Source: a virus. From it: DNA of 26,636 bases. Position 1 is the stretch's first letter. Each line of letters begins with the position of its first letter. Below the pieces are notes generated by a model. It did no database searches and had not been told where the DNA came from. It was given only the letters and a program-made list of their open reading frames with translations. The position numbers and the translations under genes were made by a program. Of this stretch, positions 17,348-24,386 are shown one piece after another. Location of the stretch: positions 1-26,636 of IMG/VR virus record IMGVR_UViG_3300047299_000097. One strand, given 5' to 3'.

Positions 17348-18865
17348 TTATATATTATTTAACCTGCTCGGCCATTCTCTTCTCAATAGAGTTATTTTCT
17401 GATAAAATAACGTGGGTGAGTCTGGATCATATACATAACTCATATCATCTATAATATAAAAGCCGGATAACAATTCATTGATGGATTGCTTATTAATTGC
17501 ATTTAAATTATTAGGATCCGCATTTTCAGTTTTTATATCTTTACCTTCGCTAGCAAATCCTTTCTCTTCTTTAATTTGAGTTACGTTTCTATTCAAATTA
17601 TTCTCCTGCAGGGTTTGAGAAAATATCAAAACAGGAATTTTCATATATCTGTAAAGCCCTGGATTAATTGTATCTAAATGAATTTCAAGTTTCATTTTAT
17701 GAACTTCATTTAAATTCATTTTATTATGAATAGAAGCATAAAAATAATTGTGATTGATATTGCCATGTTGAGGATCGGCATCAATTCTTCCAACATATTT
17801 CTGTTTAGTTTCATTTTTGTATCGGTCCTCATCTCTTCTACCCTTCATTGGTTCTTCAATTTCTTTCATTTTTTTAGAACTCAATGGTTGAACATCGAAT
17901 GAAACTAATTTTTCTTTCGAATTATTTTCAAAGTATTGTAATTTTCTAGAATAACCGTTAGATAAACTAATTGCAGTAGAGTTATTGATTATTTGGTATG
18001 ACGTAATAAATTGTGAAGTTCCTCCCCAATCTTTATGGTTACTTAACACCATCTGTGCCTTTAATTTATTTAAAGCATTCTCATCGCCTGGATTAACGTT
18101 CCAATCCACACCAAACATATTAATGATTGTATTTTCTAATTCGTTATGAGAATTGAACAATTTATTTAAATTAACAAAATTAAGATAATAATAAGGATCA
18201 ATGCTTCCTACTTGAAAAGAATCTTCATCCACGTATGAATGATCTATGGTTCCTTTAATAAAACTAAGTTTAGACATGTATGGGCATAACCTTGTCATTT
18301 TGTCATCGGCTGCATCAACGTTACTTGCAAATCCTAATTTTAGTTCGGTTGCTATTTTTTTAAGATGTTCAATTGATGTGTTTGAGCTATAACTAAAACA
18401 CGTTTCAGCCATTAGGGTTGGTACTTTTAAAATGCCGCTGACCATATATGTTCTTGCTTCATTTGGGTTGATATTTAAGCCAGCATTACCAATAAAACTC
18501 GTAATGTCAAAATCTGCTCTAATATCTTTAAATGTATCTTCTTGCTTTGATGCTATTCTAACACTTATCACATCGCCATCTCTTGGTAATGAATCTAGAT
18601 GAAAAACACGTTTAAGATCTGTGAATGTAAACGAGATAATTGGCATAAAACCACCTGCATTTAATGTAAATGATTCTATTTCGCCAGGTTCAATTGTTAT
18701 GTTGTTAATTTTAATATATGGAGCCCAAGATCCATTTTCTCTAGATTGCTTTGGACCCTTTGAATCACCTTCATGCATATCCTTAAATTGTATAGGATCT
18801 AACTTGATGGTAGGTTCTGTGATAGCTAGAATATGTCTATCTAATGATGTGCTTGTTGATGCCAT
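17348..18865 (-). CDS. Baseplate central hub protein, gp27 / gpD-like
   Basis: A 505-aa protein. Residues 48-75 (APYIKINNITIEPGEIESFT) and the following strands (ISFTFTDLKRVFHLDSLPRD, then DVISVRI) have the look of the first tube-like barrel of gp27/gpD hub proteins. A family-typical C-terminal end is present: LLSGFYIIDDMSYVYDPDSP followed by FYQKITLLRREWP, the 'G-x-Y-x-I-x-x-x-x-x-x-Y' strand pair that closes the second barrel. The hub trimer binds the gp5-like spike and the tube. The spike gene is two genes downstream, and a LysM/gp53-like gene lies 8 bases upstream. T4 gp27 is about 390 aa, and the extra length here is in the middle, polar part (about 300-400). Confidence 0.82.
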   Translation of the reverse strand: MASTSTSLDRHILAITEPTIKLDPIQFKDMHEGDSKGPKQSRENGSWAPYIKINNITIEPGEIESFTLNAGGFMPIISFTFTDLKRVFHLDSLPRDGDVISVRIASKQEDTFKDIRADFDITSFIGNAGLNINPNEARTYMVSGILKVPTLMAETCFSYSSNTSIEHLKKIATELKLGFASNVDAADDKMTRLCPYMSKLSFIKGTIDHSYVDEDSFQVGSIDPYYYLNFVNLNKLFNSHNELENTIINMFGVDWNVNPGDENALNKLKAQMVLSNHKDWGGTSQFITSYQIINNSTAISLSNGYSRKLQYFENNSKEKLVSFDVQPLSSKKMKEIEEPMKGRRDEDRYKNETKQKYVGRIDADPQHGNINHNYFYASIHNKMNLNEVHKMKLEIHLDTINPGLYRYMKIPVLIFSQTLQENNLNRNVTQIKEEKGFASEGKDIKTENADPNNLNAINKQSINELLSGFYIIDDMSYVYDPDSPTLFYQKITLLRREWPSRLNNI

Positions 18866-18873
18866 AATAATTA

Positions 18874-19377
18874 TTATTTACCGGGTCCATTTACGGTAAT
18901 TACGCCGTTTGAAATTGAAATATTTGTCTTACCAGTTTTTAAAACGTTTGGGGGCAATATCTCAGTTGCTCCGTTTTTATATTCTGCCGCTTTTCTTAAT
19001 AAATATTCTACTCTCTTTTGATCTTGTACAGACAATCTCTTTGTATTTAAGAACTTATCTTTAACTTCATTTTTCTCAGCCGATTTAAGGGCTGGTTTTT
19101 TCCATTCAGCTAATACAACACTCTTGTCTGGAATTAATAGGATGTCACCTGTTTCAATCAAAAAAGGATTTGATATGCTATTATACTTTAAAATGTAGTC
19201 AGCGTAGCTTGAATCGGAATAACAATCTAATGCTATTAAATCTATTCTACCGGCAGATCTATCATCAACAGTATATCTCGCAAAATATTCAGTACCACTA
19301 TTAAACAAAACAGTAGGTTCTGTCATAATAAGTTTACCGTTTTCTATTCTTTTTTTATTTAGTGTATTTAAGTCCAT
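18874..19377 (-). CDS. LysM-like baseplate protein (gp53 / tail protein X type)
   Basis: A 167-aa protein. Residues 44-85 (GRIDLIALDCYSDSSYADYI, then KYNSISNPFLIETGDILLIP) match the LysM-like repeat of T4 gp53 and of gpX-type tail proteins: D-x-I-A x x x Y, a short helix, then N-x-I-x-N-P-x-x-I-x-x-G-D-x-L-x-I-P. In T4, gp53 clamps neighbouring wedges around the hub. The C-terminal half is lysine-rich and helical, ending in short beta strands (TNISISNGVITVNG). Its ATG overlaps the stop of the 596-aa gene (TAATG), which suggests coupled translation, and the hub gene follows 8 bases later. The domain is clear; equivalence with gp53 is likely but not proven. Confidence 0.82.
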   Translation of the reverse strand: MDLNTLNKKRIENGKLIMTEPTVLFNSGTEYFARYTVDDRSAGRIDLIALDCYSDSSYADYILKYNSISNPFLIETGDILLIPDKSVVLAEWKKPALKSAEKNEVKDKFLNTKRLSVQDQKRVEYLLRKAAEYKNGATEILPPNVLKTGKTNISISNGVITVNGPGK

Positions 19378-21167
19378 TATCCGTTAGCAAATTTTCTCAT
19401 ATCGTCAGCTTGATGCTGAGCTAAGTTTAAGTTTCCATTACCCCATTTAGCGCCACCTTTTTTATGTCCATACGTATCGACATCCGTTGTTGCGTTAACG
19501 TCAGGTGTGCCGTGAGGTTGAATATAGAATCTTCCTTTACCAGCGTTGAACATACTTTCAATTTCAGCTTTATCTCTTGGTCTAGCTGGTTTTAATTTAA
19601 CAGTAACTACTAATTCTTCTGGAAAGTCTTGAACTCCTAATCCTCCTTTAAAATTAATTCTAGTATCTTCACATGTTAAATTACCCATTACCATGATTGG
19701 ATTTAAAGGATTTCCAATAGTAACATGCCATTGTCCAGTCGAATCACCTGTTAATAACGCGTTTGCAATTTCACCTCCTTGTGGAGTATTAAACATTTCC
19801 AATAAACTACCTCCTAATAAATTATTAACAAGTTTATTACCCATCAAACCATTAGCTTTAATATCGCCAACCAGTGTTGAAGCCATTTTACCAATATCTG
19901 ACATAACGCTTGTTAAAAATCCTTTGTAATCTCCGTTTCTAATCATTTCGGCGTTACCTAAAGGTTTACCAATGGTTCCAGCTCCACCGCCAATGTATCT
20001 AACAGCGCCTCCCCAGAATGGAGCGTTTGAATAAGTTAGCGCTAAAATCTGTCCCATTAAATCCATAAACATCACCTTTGGATTTGCTCCGTGTAATGCT
20101 CTTAATTCATAATGAAAATGTAATTCAAATTCCTTTGTAAATTCTAAACCCTTATCATCTCTAACTCTCATTCTTCTAATAGAATTGTAAGGTCCAAACA
20201 CGTGATTTGGGTACGTTGAAGTTATAGGGTCAAAATCAGAAGATTGCGTCTGTTTAGCAATACGTTCATTTGCACCAACTCCATTTGCAGCTGCGTTAAC
20301 AGAACTTAAAAATGAATTACTATCCATTAATGCACCAAATTTACCTCTTCTATTAGCTGTTTGCGCGTTTAGAGTTTGAACCTCTGCGTTTTTATCTTCC
20401 CATCCATATTGGTATGTGAACGATAATAATTCGTCTAATTTATTTTCAGTCTCTTCTGACATCCATGTAATTGCTCTAGCAATGTCTGGCGCTGGCTTTA
20501 ATAATTTTTGGCCTCCTTTACCAATTTGAAATGGAGTAATAATATCATCTTCAATTGGGAATGGAAATCTTCTTAAAGTAACCATATAGTTATTTGGAAT
20601 CTTTCCTAAATATTTACATAATGCAAAATCAGAATATGCATATCTATAACCCAATCCTCCAGAAGCTGTAGTTCTTTCTATGATTTTTTGAACAGATGGA
20701 TTCGTTAACACATCTGGATTAAAATCCAATTTGTTATATTCTCCATATTTAACGCCAGTACCAGTACCTTGAAGAGGAGTACCTCTATAATTTATTAAAG
20801 AGTATGGGTTAAATGCAGAATAAACCATTTTACCCTCATGAACATCTTTACCATTTACTTTATAAACAGCAGATTGCGTAATTCTATCGTATAAAACTAT
20901 GTTTGTATTCTCAGGAGCTGTTCCAGTGGCAGGTTTAGTAGTTTCTGCCATTGCGACTTTAGAGGTTTGTTCTCCTTTAGTAGCAGCATCAGATTGTAAT
21001 ACTTCACCCTCACCCGCAACAGCGGCAGGTCCTTTTAATGGATCTGTAATCGAAGAATTTGATGTATCTACCGGATTTTCTACCTTTACTTGAGAAGTTT
21101 CTTCTTTCAAAGTAGCTATAATTCCTTTATTCTTAGGATCCGGTTTAACTTGTTTTGGTATTGGCAT
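19377..21167 (-). CDS. Large tail-tube/baseplate junction or hub-associated structural protein
   Basis: A 596-aa protein. Residues 1-85 are low-complexity, charged and Thr/Ala/Glu-rich, probably disordered. A folded region follows with NYMVTLRRFPFPIEDDIITP (about 190-210) and a conserved-looking ELHFHYELRALHGANPKVMF (about 345-365). A glycine-rich helical insert follows, then a beta domain (WHVTIGNPLNPIMVMGNLTC) ending in FPEELVVTVKLKPARPRDKA and SMFNAGKGRFY. The last part resembles tube-like barrels in tail-tube initiator proteins. It opens the hub block and is preceded by a 51-base gap with a promoter candidate. I infer a gp48-type or hub-cap role; no secure family name. Confidence 0.82.
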   Translation of the reverse strand: MPIPKQVKPDPKNKGIIATLKEETSQVKVENPVDTSNSSITDPLKGPAAVAGEGEVLQSDAATKGEQTSKVAMAETTKPATGTAPENTNIVLYDRITQSAVYKVNGKDVHEGKMVYSAFNPYSLINYRGTPLQGTGTGVKYGEYNKLDFNPDVLTNPSVQKIIERTTASGGLGYRYAYSDFALCKYLGKIPNNYMVTLRRFPFPIEDDIITPFQIGKGGQKLLKPAPDIARAITWMSEETENKLDELLSFTYQYGWEDKNAEVQTLNAQTANRRGKFGALMDSNSFLSSVNAAANGVGANERIAKQTQSSDFDPITSTYPNHVFGPYNSIRRMRVRDDKGLEFTKEFELHFHYELRALHGANPKVMFMDLMGQILALTYSNAPFWGGAVRYIGGGAGTIGKPLGNAEMIRNGDYKGFLTSVMSDIGKMASTLVGDIKANGLMGNKLVNNLLGGSLLEMFNTPQGGEIANALLTGDSTGQWHVTIGNPLNPIMVMGNLTCEDTRINFKGGLGVQDFPEELVVTVKLKPARPRDKAEIESMFNAGKGRFYIQPHGTPDVNATTDVDTYGHKKGGAKWGNGNLNLAQHQADDMRKFANG

Positions 21168-21205
21168 CTGTGAACTTATATGTTTAGGGTATTATCCTCT
21201 TAACA

Positions 21206-21218
21206 TATATATTCATTT
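21206..21218 (-). promoter_or_regulatory. Shared AAATGAATATATA element upstream of the hub block
   Basis: The same 13-base minus-strand sequence as at 25094-25106, here with 38 bases between it and the ATG of the 596-aa gene, in the 51-base gap that opens the hub block. Same element, same strand and similar spacing suggest a promoter for the virion genes. Confidence 0.4.
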
Positions 21219-21812
21219 TTAAACGGACTCTATTCCATCTAAATTATCTTGATCTGGTCTAAATAGGAGTTTATCAAAAAAGTTCTTGTCTTCTGGAACT
21301 CTATCTCCTAAAAATTTCTTTAAGGATGCTTCGAATTGATCCCTGGTATGATAATAATATGAACCCTTTGAATATTGTCTTCTTGTGGTTATTTCATATA
21401 ATTCTTTCATCGTTTTCTCTGCGAAAAAATTCTGAAGAGAATTAAATAGCTCGATTTGTTCAACTCTAGTTTTAACGCAAAACACGGAATCAACTACAAT
21501 CAAATAACTTTCCCATTTTTCTGCAAAATGTCTCTCTAATTCTTCGATATTAGAATACAGAGATCTCTTTAAATTTATCTTGGTTTGTTTATCTTCAAAG
21601 CTACCTTTAAAAGTTAAACCAAAGAAATATCTTTTTAAAAATGAAATATCATCATATAGACTGACGATTTTAACTTGATATTGTGGCATAATAGAGTCAA
21701 ACTTAACATCATATATTATGCACTTTACTGGGAATACAATATTCGGGTGTCTGAAATTAGAAAGCAGCGCATATACCGTATCGCCCTTTGAAAATAGAGT
21801 ATGTCGAACCAT
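21219..21812 (-). CDS. Hypothetical phage protein
   Basis: A 197-aa protein starting MVRHTLFSKGDTVYALLSNF. The N-terminal ~75 residues look like a small beta barrel of SH3/KOW type (FSKGDTVYALL ... VFPVKCIIYDVKF ... YQVKIVSLYDD). The remainder is helical and charged, with an aromatic patch RQYSKGSYYYHTRDQFEASL. No enzymatic motif is visible. It begins 2 bases after the 131-aa gene, and its stop lies before the 51-base gap that precedes the hub block, so it is the last gene of the small-gene cluster. I do not recognise it. Confidence 0.78.
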   Translation of the reverse strand: MVRHTLFSKGDTVYALLSNFRHPNIVFPVKCIIYDVKFDSIMPQYQVKIVSLYDDISFLKRYFFGLTFKGSFEDKQTKINLKRSLYSNIEELERHFAEKWESYLIVVDSVFCVKTRVEQIELFNSLQNFFAEKTMKELYEITTRRQYSKGSYYYHTRDQFEASLKKFLGDRVPEDKNFFDKLLFRPDQDNLDGIESV

Positions 21813-21814
21813 AA

Positions 21815-22210
21815 TTAATAGTCAATAAATTTAACGTTATCGAACTGGGAAAGAACTCCTCTTTTTGGATAATCAATTCTGTTGATTATGTACAGATTGA
21901 ATTTAACTGTTTTTTCTGTAGAATTGTTGACAAACTCTTTTAAATTTTCTACAGTTTCTAGATTTAGATTTTTAAGAGTATAAAGTAATTTAATAGACGG
22001 CATTTCTTTTTCTAATACCTCGTTTAATTGCTTTACTAAATGTAAGCCTACTACGGTCGCAGGCGGTTCGGCATTATGAATATCTGATTTTGACAATTTT
22101 GTAATGATCGCATGGTAATCTATCACGAAATCATATTCGTCTGAGTTCTTAGTGAACTTAGCAAAATCCTTTCGGGATAGGTACCATGCGCAATCAATTG
22201 TTAATTCCAT
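21815..22210 (-). CDS. Hypothetical phage protein
   Basis: A 131-aa protein starting MELTIDCAWYLSRKDFAKFT. The pattern of alternating strands and helices (EYDFVIDYHAIITKL; TVVGLHLVKQLNEVLEKEMP; VKFNLYIINRIDYPKRGVLS) suggests a compact alpha/beta domain. No catalytic motif is identifiable. Its ATG overlaps the stop of the 107-aa gene by one base (TAATG), implying translational coupling, and the 197-aa gene follows after 2 bases. Function unknown. Confidence 0.76.
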   Translation of the reverse strand: MELTIDCAWYLSRKDFAKFTKNSDEYDFVIDYHAIITKLSKSDIHNAEPPATVVGLHLVKQLNEVLEKEMPSIKLLYTLKNLNLETVENLKEFVNNSTEKTVKFNLYIINRIDYPKRGVLSQFDNVKFIDY

Positions 22211-22533
22211 TAATCATTAAGCCTTTTCTCTAATTGAGAAATAGTAGCTTTTAATTCCTCAATTTTTTTAGAGATCTCTTCTTTGGTTGGCGTATATGCA
22301 TCTCCCCAACCATGAGATATTTTTATTTGCGTTTTATCACGTGGACTTCCAAGTACCACGCCAGCATCCATTGCAATATCCATTAAAAACTTAATTTTAG
22401 TATTTAATGCGTCTACTCCTTCAAAGTCATAGACTGTAACAGATTGATAGTCCTCACCAGCCGCGTTGATGTTATCATCATTAACGATCTTGATTAAGCC
22501 ATTGTCTGCTAATTCTAATGTGATGCTGTGCAT
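22210..22533 (-). CDS. Small hypothetical phage protein with C-terminal coiled coil
   Basis: A 107-aa acidic protein starting MHSITLELADNGLIKIVNDD. The first ~75 residues are probably alpha/beta. The last 25 (EEISKKIEELKATISQLEKR) have clear heptads and should form a coiled coil, so it may be an oligomeric accessory factor. One base separates it from the upstream 128-aa gene, and it overlaps the next gene by one base. No family is recognised. Confidence 0.76.
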   Translation of the reverse strand: MHSITLELADNGLIKIVNDDNINAAGEDYQSVTVYDFEGVDALNTKIKFLMDIAMDAGVVLGSPRDKTQIKISHGWGDAYTPTKEEISKKIEELKATISQLEKRLND

Positions 22534-22534
22534 A

Positions 22535-22921
22535 TTATTTTGTTCTTGAAGTTAAAGATGCGTGAGCTTCTTTTTCTAATCGTTTAGCTTCTTTTTTATC
22601 TGCTCTACGAGTTTCTTTATTTTTAACTGATCTTAAAGCGTAGGCTTCTTCTAACATTTTTAATTCAGCTTCATTATAGCCCATGCCAGTCAGAGTTTCA
22701 ACCTGCTTATTCCAAATAATTTGCAATTGGTTTTCAATACTTTCTTGTGAAGCTCTTTCGTTAGCTTCCTTTAAAGTATTACCTTCTTCTCTGGTTTTAG
22801 CGTACCACGCATTTAACACTGGACTATTAAAAGCATAACCGTTCTTAATTCTTAAGAAACCAGCTTGTCTGTACATTGCTCTTCTGTAACGTCTGCTCTG
22901 AGATTGTGTTTTTCTACTCAT
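22535..22921 (-). CDS. Small basic hypothetical protein
   Basis: A 128-aa, very basic protein. The N-terminus MSRKTQSQSRRYRRAMYRQA and the C-terminus KETRRADKKEAKRLEKEAHA are both rich in Arg and Lys, with a helical, more neutral centre (QLQIIWNKQVETLTGMGYNE). The composition suggests binding to nucleic acid or to a strongly acidic partner. The acidic 223-aa protein encoded just upstream (25058-24387) is one conceivable partner, but this is speculation. The start overlaps the end of the preceding gene by 8 bases. Unrecognised. Confidence 0.76.
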   Translation of the reverse strand: MSRKTQSQSRRYRRAMYRQAGFLRIKNGYAFNSPVLNAWYAKTREEGNTLKEANERASQESIENQLQIIWNKQVETLTGMGYNEAELKMLEEAYALRSVKNKETRRADKKEAKRLEKEAHASLTSRTK

Positions 22922-23573
22922 TGTAATAATTTTTAATGTGTGAGTTTATTTGTTCTTCTAAATATTCTTGTAGGTTATTTATACTTATTTGTGAGATAGC
23001 CATTTTAGTGATTGAGCTCATGATGGTAGTGCGATCTTCATCTGAGTTCTCTACTAGCATGTCTACTACTTCTTTCTTTGGAATGTTTATATTGATTTGA
23101 ATATTTACATTCTCTATATTCTTTTGAGATAGTTTGAGAATTAGTTTTTCCAGTGGCGTCTCTTCAGGGGTTTTTGGGGAAGTTTGGGGAGATTTCTGGG
23201 GGGAATTTTCAGCAGCTAAATTTAGGCTACTATTTTGGGCCCCCTGAGGAACATCAACCCCTTTATTGAATAACGATTTCTCTAATCCCGGTAAAGGCAA
23301 TTCATCGCCCTCTATCTGCATTAGAAATTCGGACTGCATTGACCTAAAAATTCTTTCACCATTGGTAAACACTAAAAAATCACCGTGTTCTTCCTTTAGA
23401 GTAACTATATCTCCGAAGTTATCTCCTTTAATCCATTGAAACCTCTTAGGGCTTTCAGCTTCTTGTTTCTCTAATTCTGCCATTTTACTTTTATTCTTCA
23501 TATCTATGTCTGATTTACTCTGATGCTTATTCAGTTTACTCAGAGAGGTTATGAAACTCAATATTTGTTTCAT
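22914..23573 (-). CDS. Hypothetical protein with Ser-Pro-rich linker (start uncertain)
   Basis: Up to 219 aa. The longest version starts at 23573, overlapping the previous gene by 38 bases. A start at 23483 (MAELEKQEAESPKRFQWIKG), preceded by an A-rich leader, gives 189 aa and a 52-base gap and may be the true one. After it comes a small beta domain (FGDIVTLKEEHGDFLVFTNG, SH3-like). A Ser-Pro-rich linker (NSPQKSPQTSPKTPEETP, about residues 123-140 of the long form) follows, then a helical C-terminal domain (ISINNLQEYLEEQINSHIKN). The linker is written with runs of C on the coding strand, unusual next to the usual CCA/CCT codons, and makes a G-quadruplex motif on the opposite strand. Function unknown. 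Confidence 0.78.
   Translation of the reverse strand: MKQILSFITSLSKLNKHQSKSDIDMKNKSKMAELEKQEAESPKRFQWIKGDNFGDIVTLKEEHGDFLVFTNGERIFRSMQSEFLMQIEGDELPLPGLEKSLFNKGVDVPQGAQNSSLNLAAENSPQKSPQTSPKTPEETPLEKLILKLSQKNIENVNIQININIPKKEVVDMLVENSDEDRTTIMSSITKMAISQISINNLQEYLEEQINSHIKNYYNE
23167..23203 (+). other. G-quadruplex motif on the plus strand (template strand of the Ser-Pro-rich gene)
   Basis: Four G tracts of 4, 4, 4 and 6 bases are separated by loops of 5, 6 and 8 bases. This meets the strict four-tetrad pattern and is exceptional in a sequence this AT-rich. The tract is on the template strand of a minus-strand gene, so the mRNA is C-rich here and encodes the Ser-Pro linker. Confidence 0.85.
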
Positions 23574-23748
23574 TGTATTTCTTCATAAAATTTTCTATAA
23601 AGAGTTCAGATTCTTTTGATTTATCAGAACCCATCCAACACTCTACTCGTTTAATATACATGTTATAAAAATAATGAGATCCTTCTCTTGCTAATTTATC
23701 TTTTAATATCTGTACATCTTCTGGATAGTGTCTAATCGTAAATCCCAT
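23536..23748 (-). CDS. Small hypothetical protein
   Basis: A 70-aa protein starting MGFTIRHYPEDVQILKDKLA, helical and rich in aromatics and charge. It starts 11 bases after the dCMP deaminase stop, in the same direction, and its end overlaps the longest form of the next gene. Spacing and lack of any competing frame support it as real. No family recognised. Confidence 0.68.
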   Translation of the reverse strand: MGFTIRHYPEDVQILKDKLAREGSHYFYNMYIKRVECWMGSDKSKESELFIENFMKKYNETNIEFHNLSE

Positions 23749-23759
23749 ATATAGTTTAT

Positions 23760-24275
23760 TTAATCGTTATTCCATACGATAACTTGTGTAACTTCGATCC
23801 CTGCGCGCTGTAATAACATAATACCTGACATGTCTCTGTAGTCTTCGCAATAGAATACTTCTTTAACGCCGGCTTGAATGATTAGTTTAGCACAATCAAA
23901 ACATGGCAGTGTAGTAGTGTAGAGGATAGAATCCTTGCATGACATAGTAGATTTTGCCAATTTCATTAATGCATTTGATTCTGCATGCAATACTTCTCTC
24001 TTCGTTATTTCTTTATGACAACTGCATGAATTGTCATTTGAGATAGTCCATCCCTGATCTTCTAGCATTGCAGCGCCATCTGGGCTTTCATAATAACGGG
24101 TAATAGTTTCTTCACATTCGTTTTCAAAACCATGTGGAGTGCCATTATAGCCAAATGAAATGATTTGCTCGTCTTTAACAATAACACATCCAACCTTACG
24201 TCTCTCGGCATAAGATAGTTTTGCCACTTGGTAGGCAATTTGCATATAGATTTTATCGATCGGAATTCTTGGCAT
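23760..24275 (-). CDS. Deoxycytidylate (dCMP) deaminase
   Basis: A 171-aa zinc-dependent deaminase converting dCMP to dUMP, which feeds thymidylate synthesis during phage replication. The catalytic HAE lies at residues 97-99 (LHAESNAL) and the zinc ligands in PCFDCAK at 124-130 (Cys125, Cys128). The N-terminal strand carries RKVGCVIVKDEQIISFGYNG (26-45) with the substrate-binding G-Y-N-G. The insert at about 46-95 contains CSCHKE, consistent with the second structural zinc site of the T4 CD/DCTD type. The length is typical (about 150-195 aa). It is the first gene after a terminator and has a TATAAATA element 17 bases upstream of the ATG, so it probably opens a transcription unit with the small genes downstream. 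It is equivalent to the T4 cd gene in function. Confidence 0.95.
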   Translation of the reverse strand: MPRIPIDKIYMQIAYQVAKLSYAERRKVGCVIVKDEQIISFGYNGTPHGFENECEETITRYYESPDGAAMLEDQGWTISNDNSCSCHKEITKREVLHAESNALMKLAKSTMSCKDSILYTTTLPCFDCAKLIIQAGVKEVFYCEDYRDMSGIMLLQRAGIEVTQVIVWNND

Positions 24276-24292
24276 ATTAATAGCTTATTGTT

Positions 24293-24300
24293 TATTTATA
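24293..24300 (-). promoter_or_regulatory. T4-late-type promoter candidate (TATAAATA) for the dCMP deaminase unit
   Basis: TATAAATA on the minus strand, the exact consensus of T4 late promoters, lies 17 bases upstream of the deaminase ATG and just after a terminator. If used as in T4, transcription would start about 11-12 bases before the ATG. The octamer also occurs by chance in this AT-rich sequence, so only its position supports it. Confidence 0.45.
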
Positions 24301-24328
24301 CTGATTAGTTAGGAATAGTTTCTTAAAG

Positions 24329-24355
24329 AAAATGGCTCCCATAAGGAGCCATTTT
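24329..24355 (-). terminator. Rho-independent terminator after the acidic-protein gene
   Basis: An 11-bp perfect stem (AAAATGGCTCC at 24329-24339 with GGAGCCATTTT at 24345-24355) closes a 5-base loop. On the minus strand it ends in TTTT then CTTT. It is 32 bases after the stop of the acidic-protein gene and upstream of the deaminase promoter candidate, so it isolates the two units. Confidence 0.85.
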
Positions 24356-24386
24356 ACCAAAAAATATATGTAATATAGTTTTAATC

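Noticed and set aside
17345-17352. TATAAATA before the 408-aa gene as a late promoter
   Set aside because: Only 10 bases separate it from the ATG, which would leave a leader of a few bases; the gap is simply AT-rich. The same applies at 16109-16116 (7 bases before the spike gene's ATG), and the octamer also occurs inside genes near 1913 and 22978.
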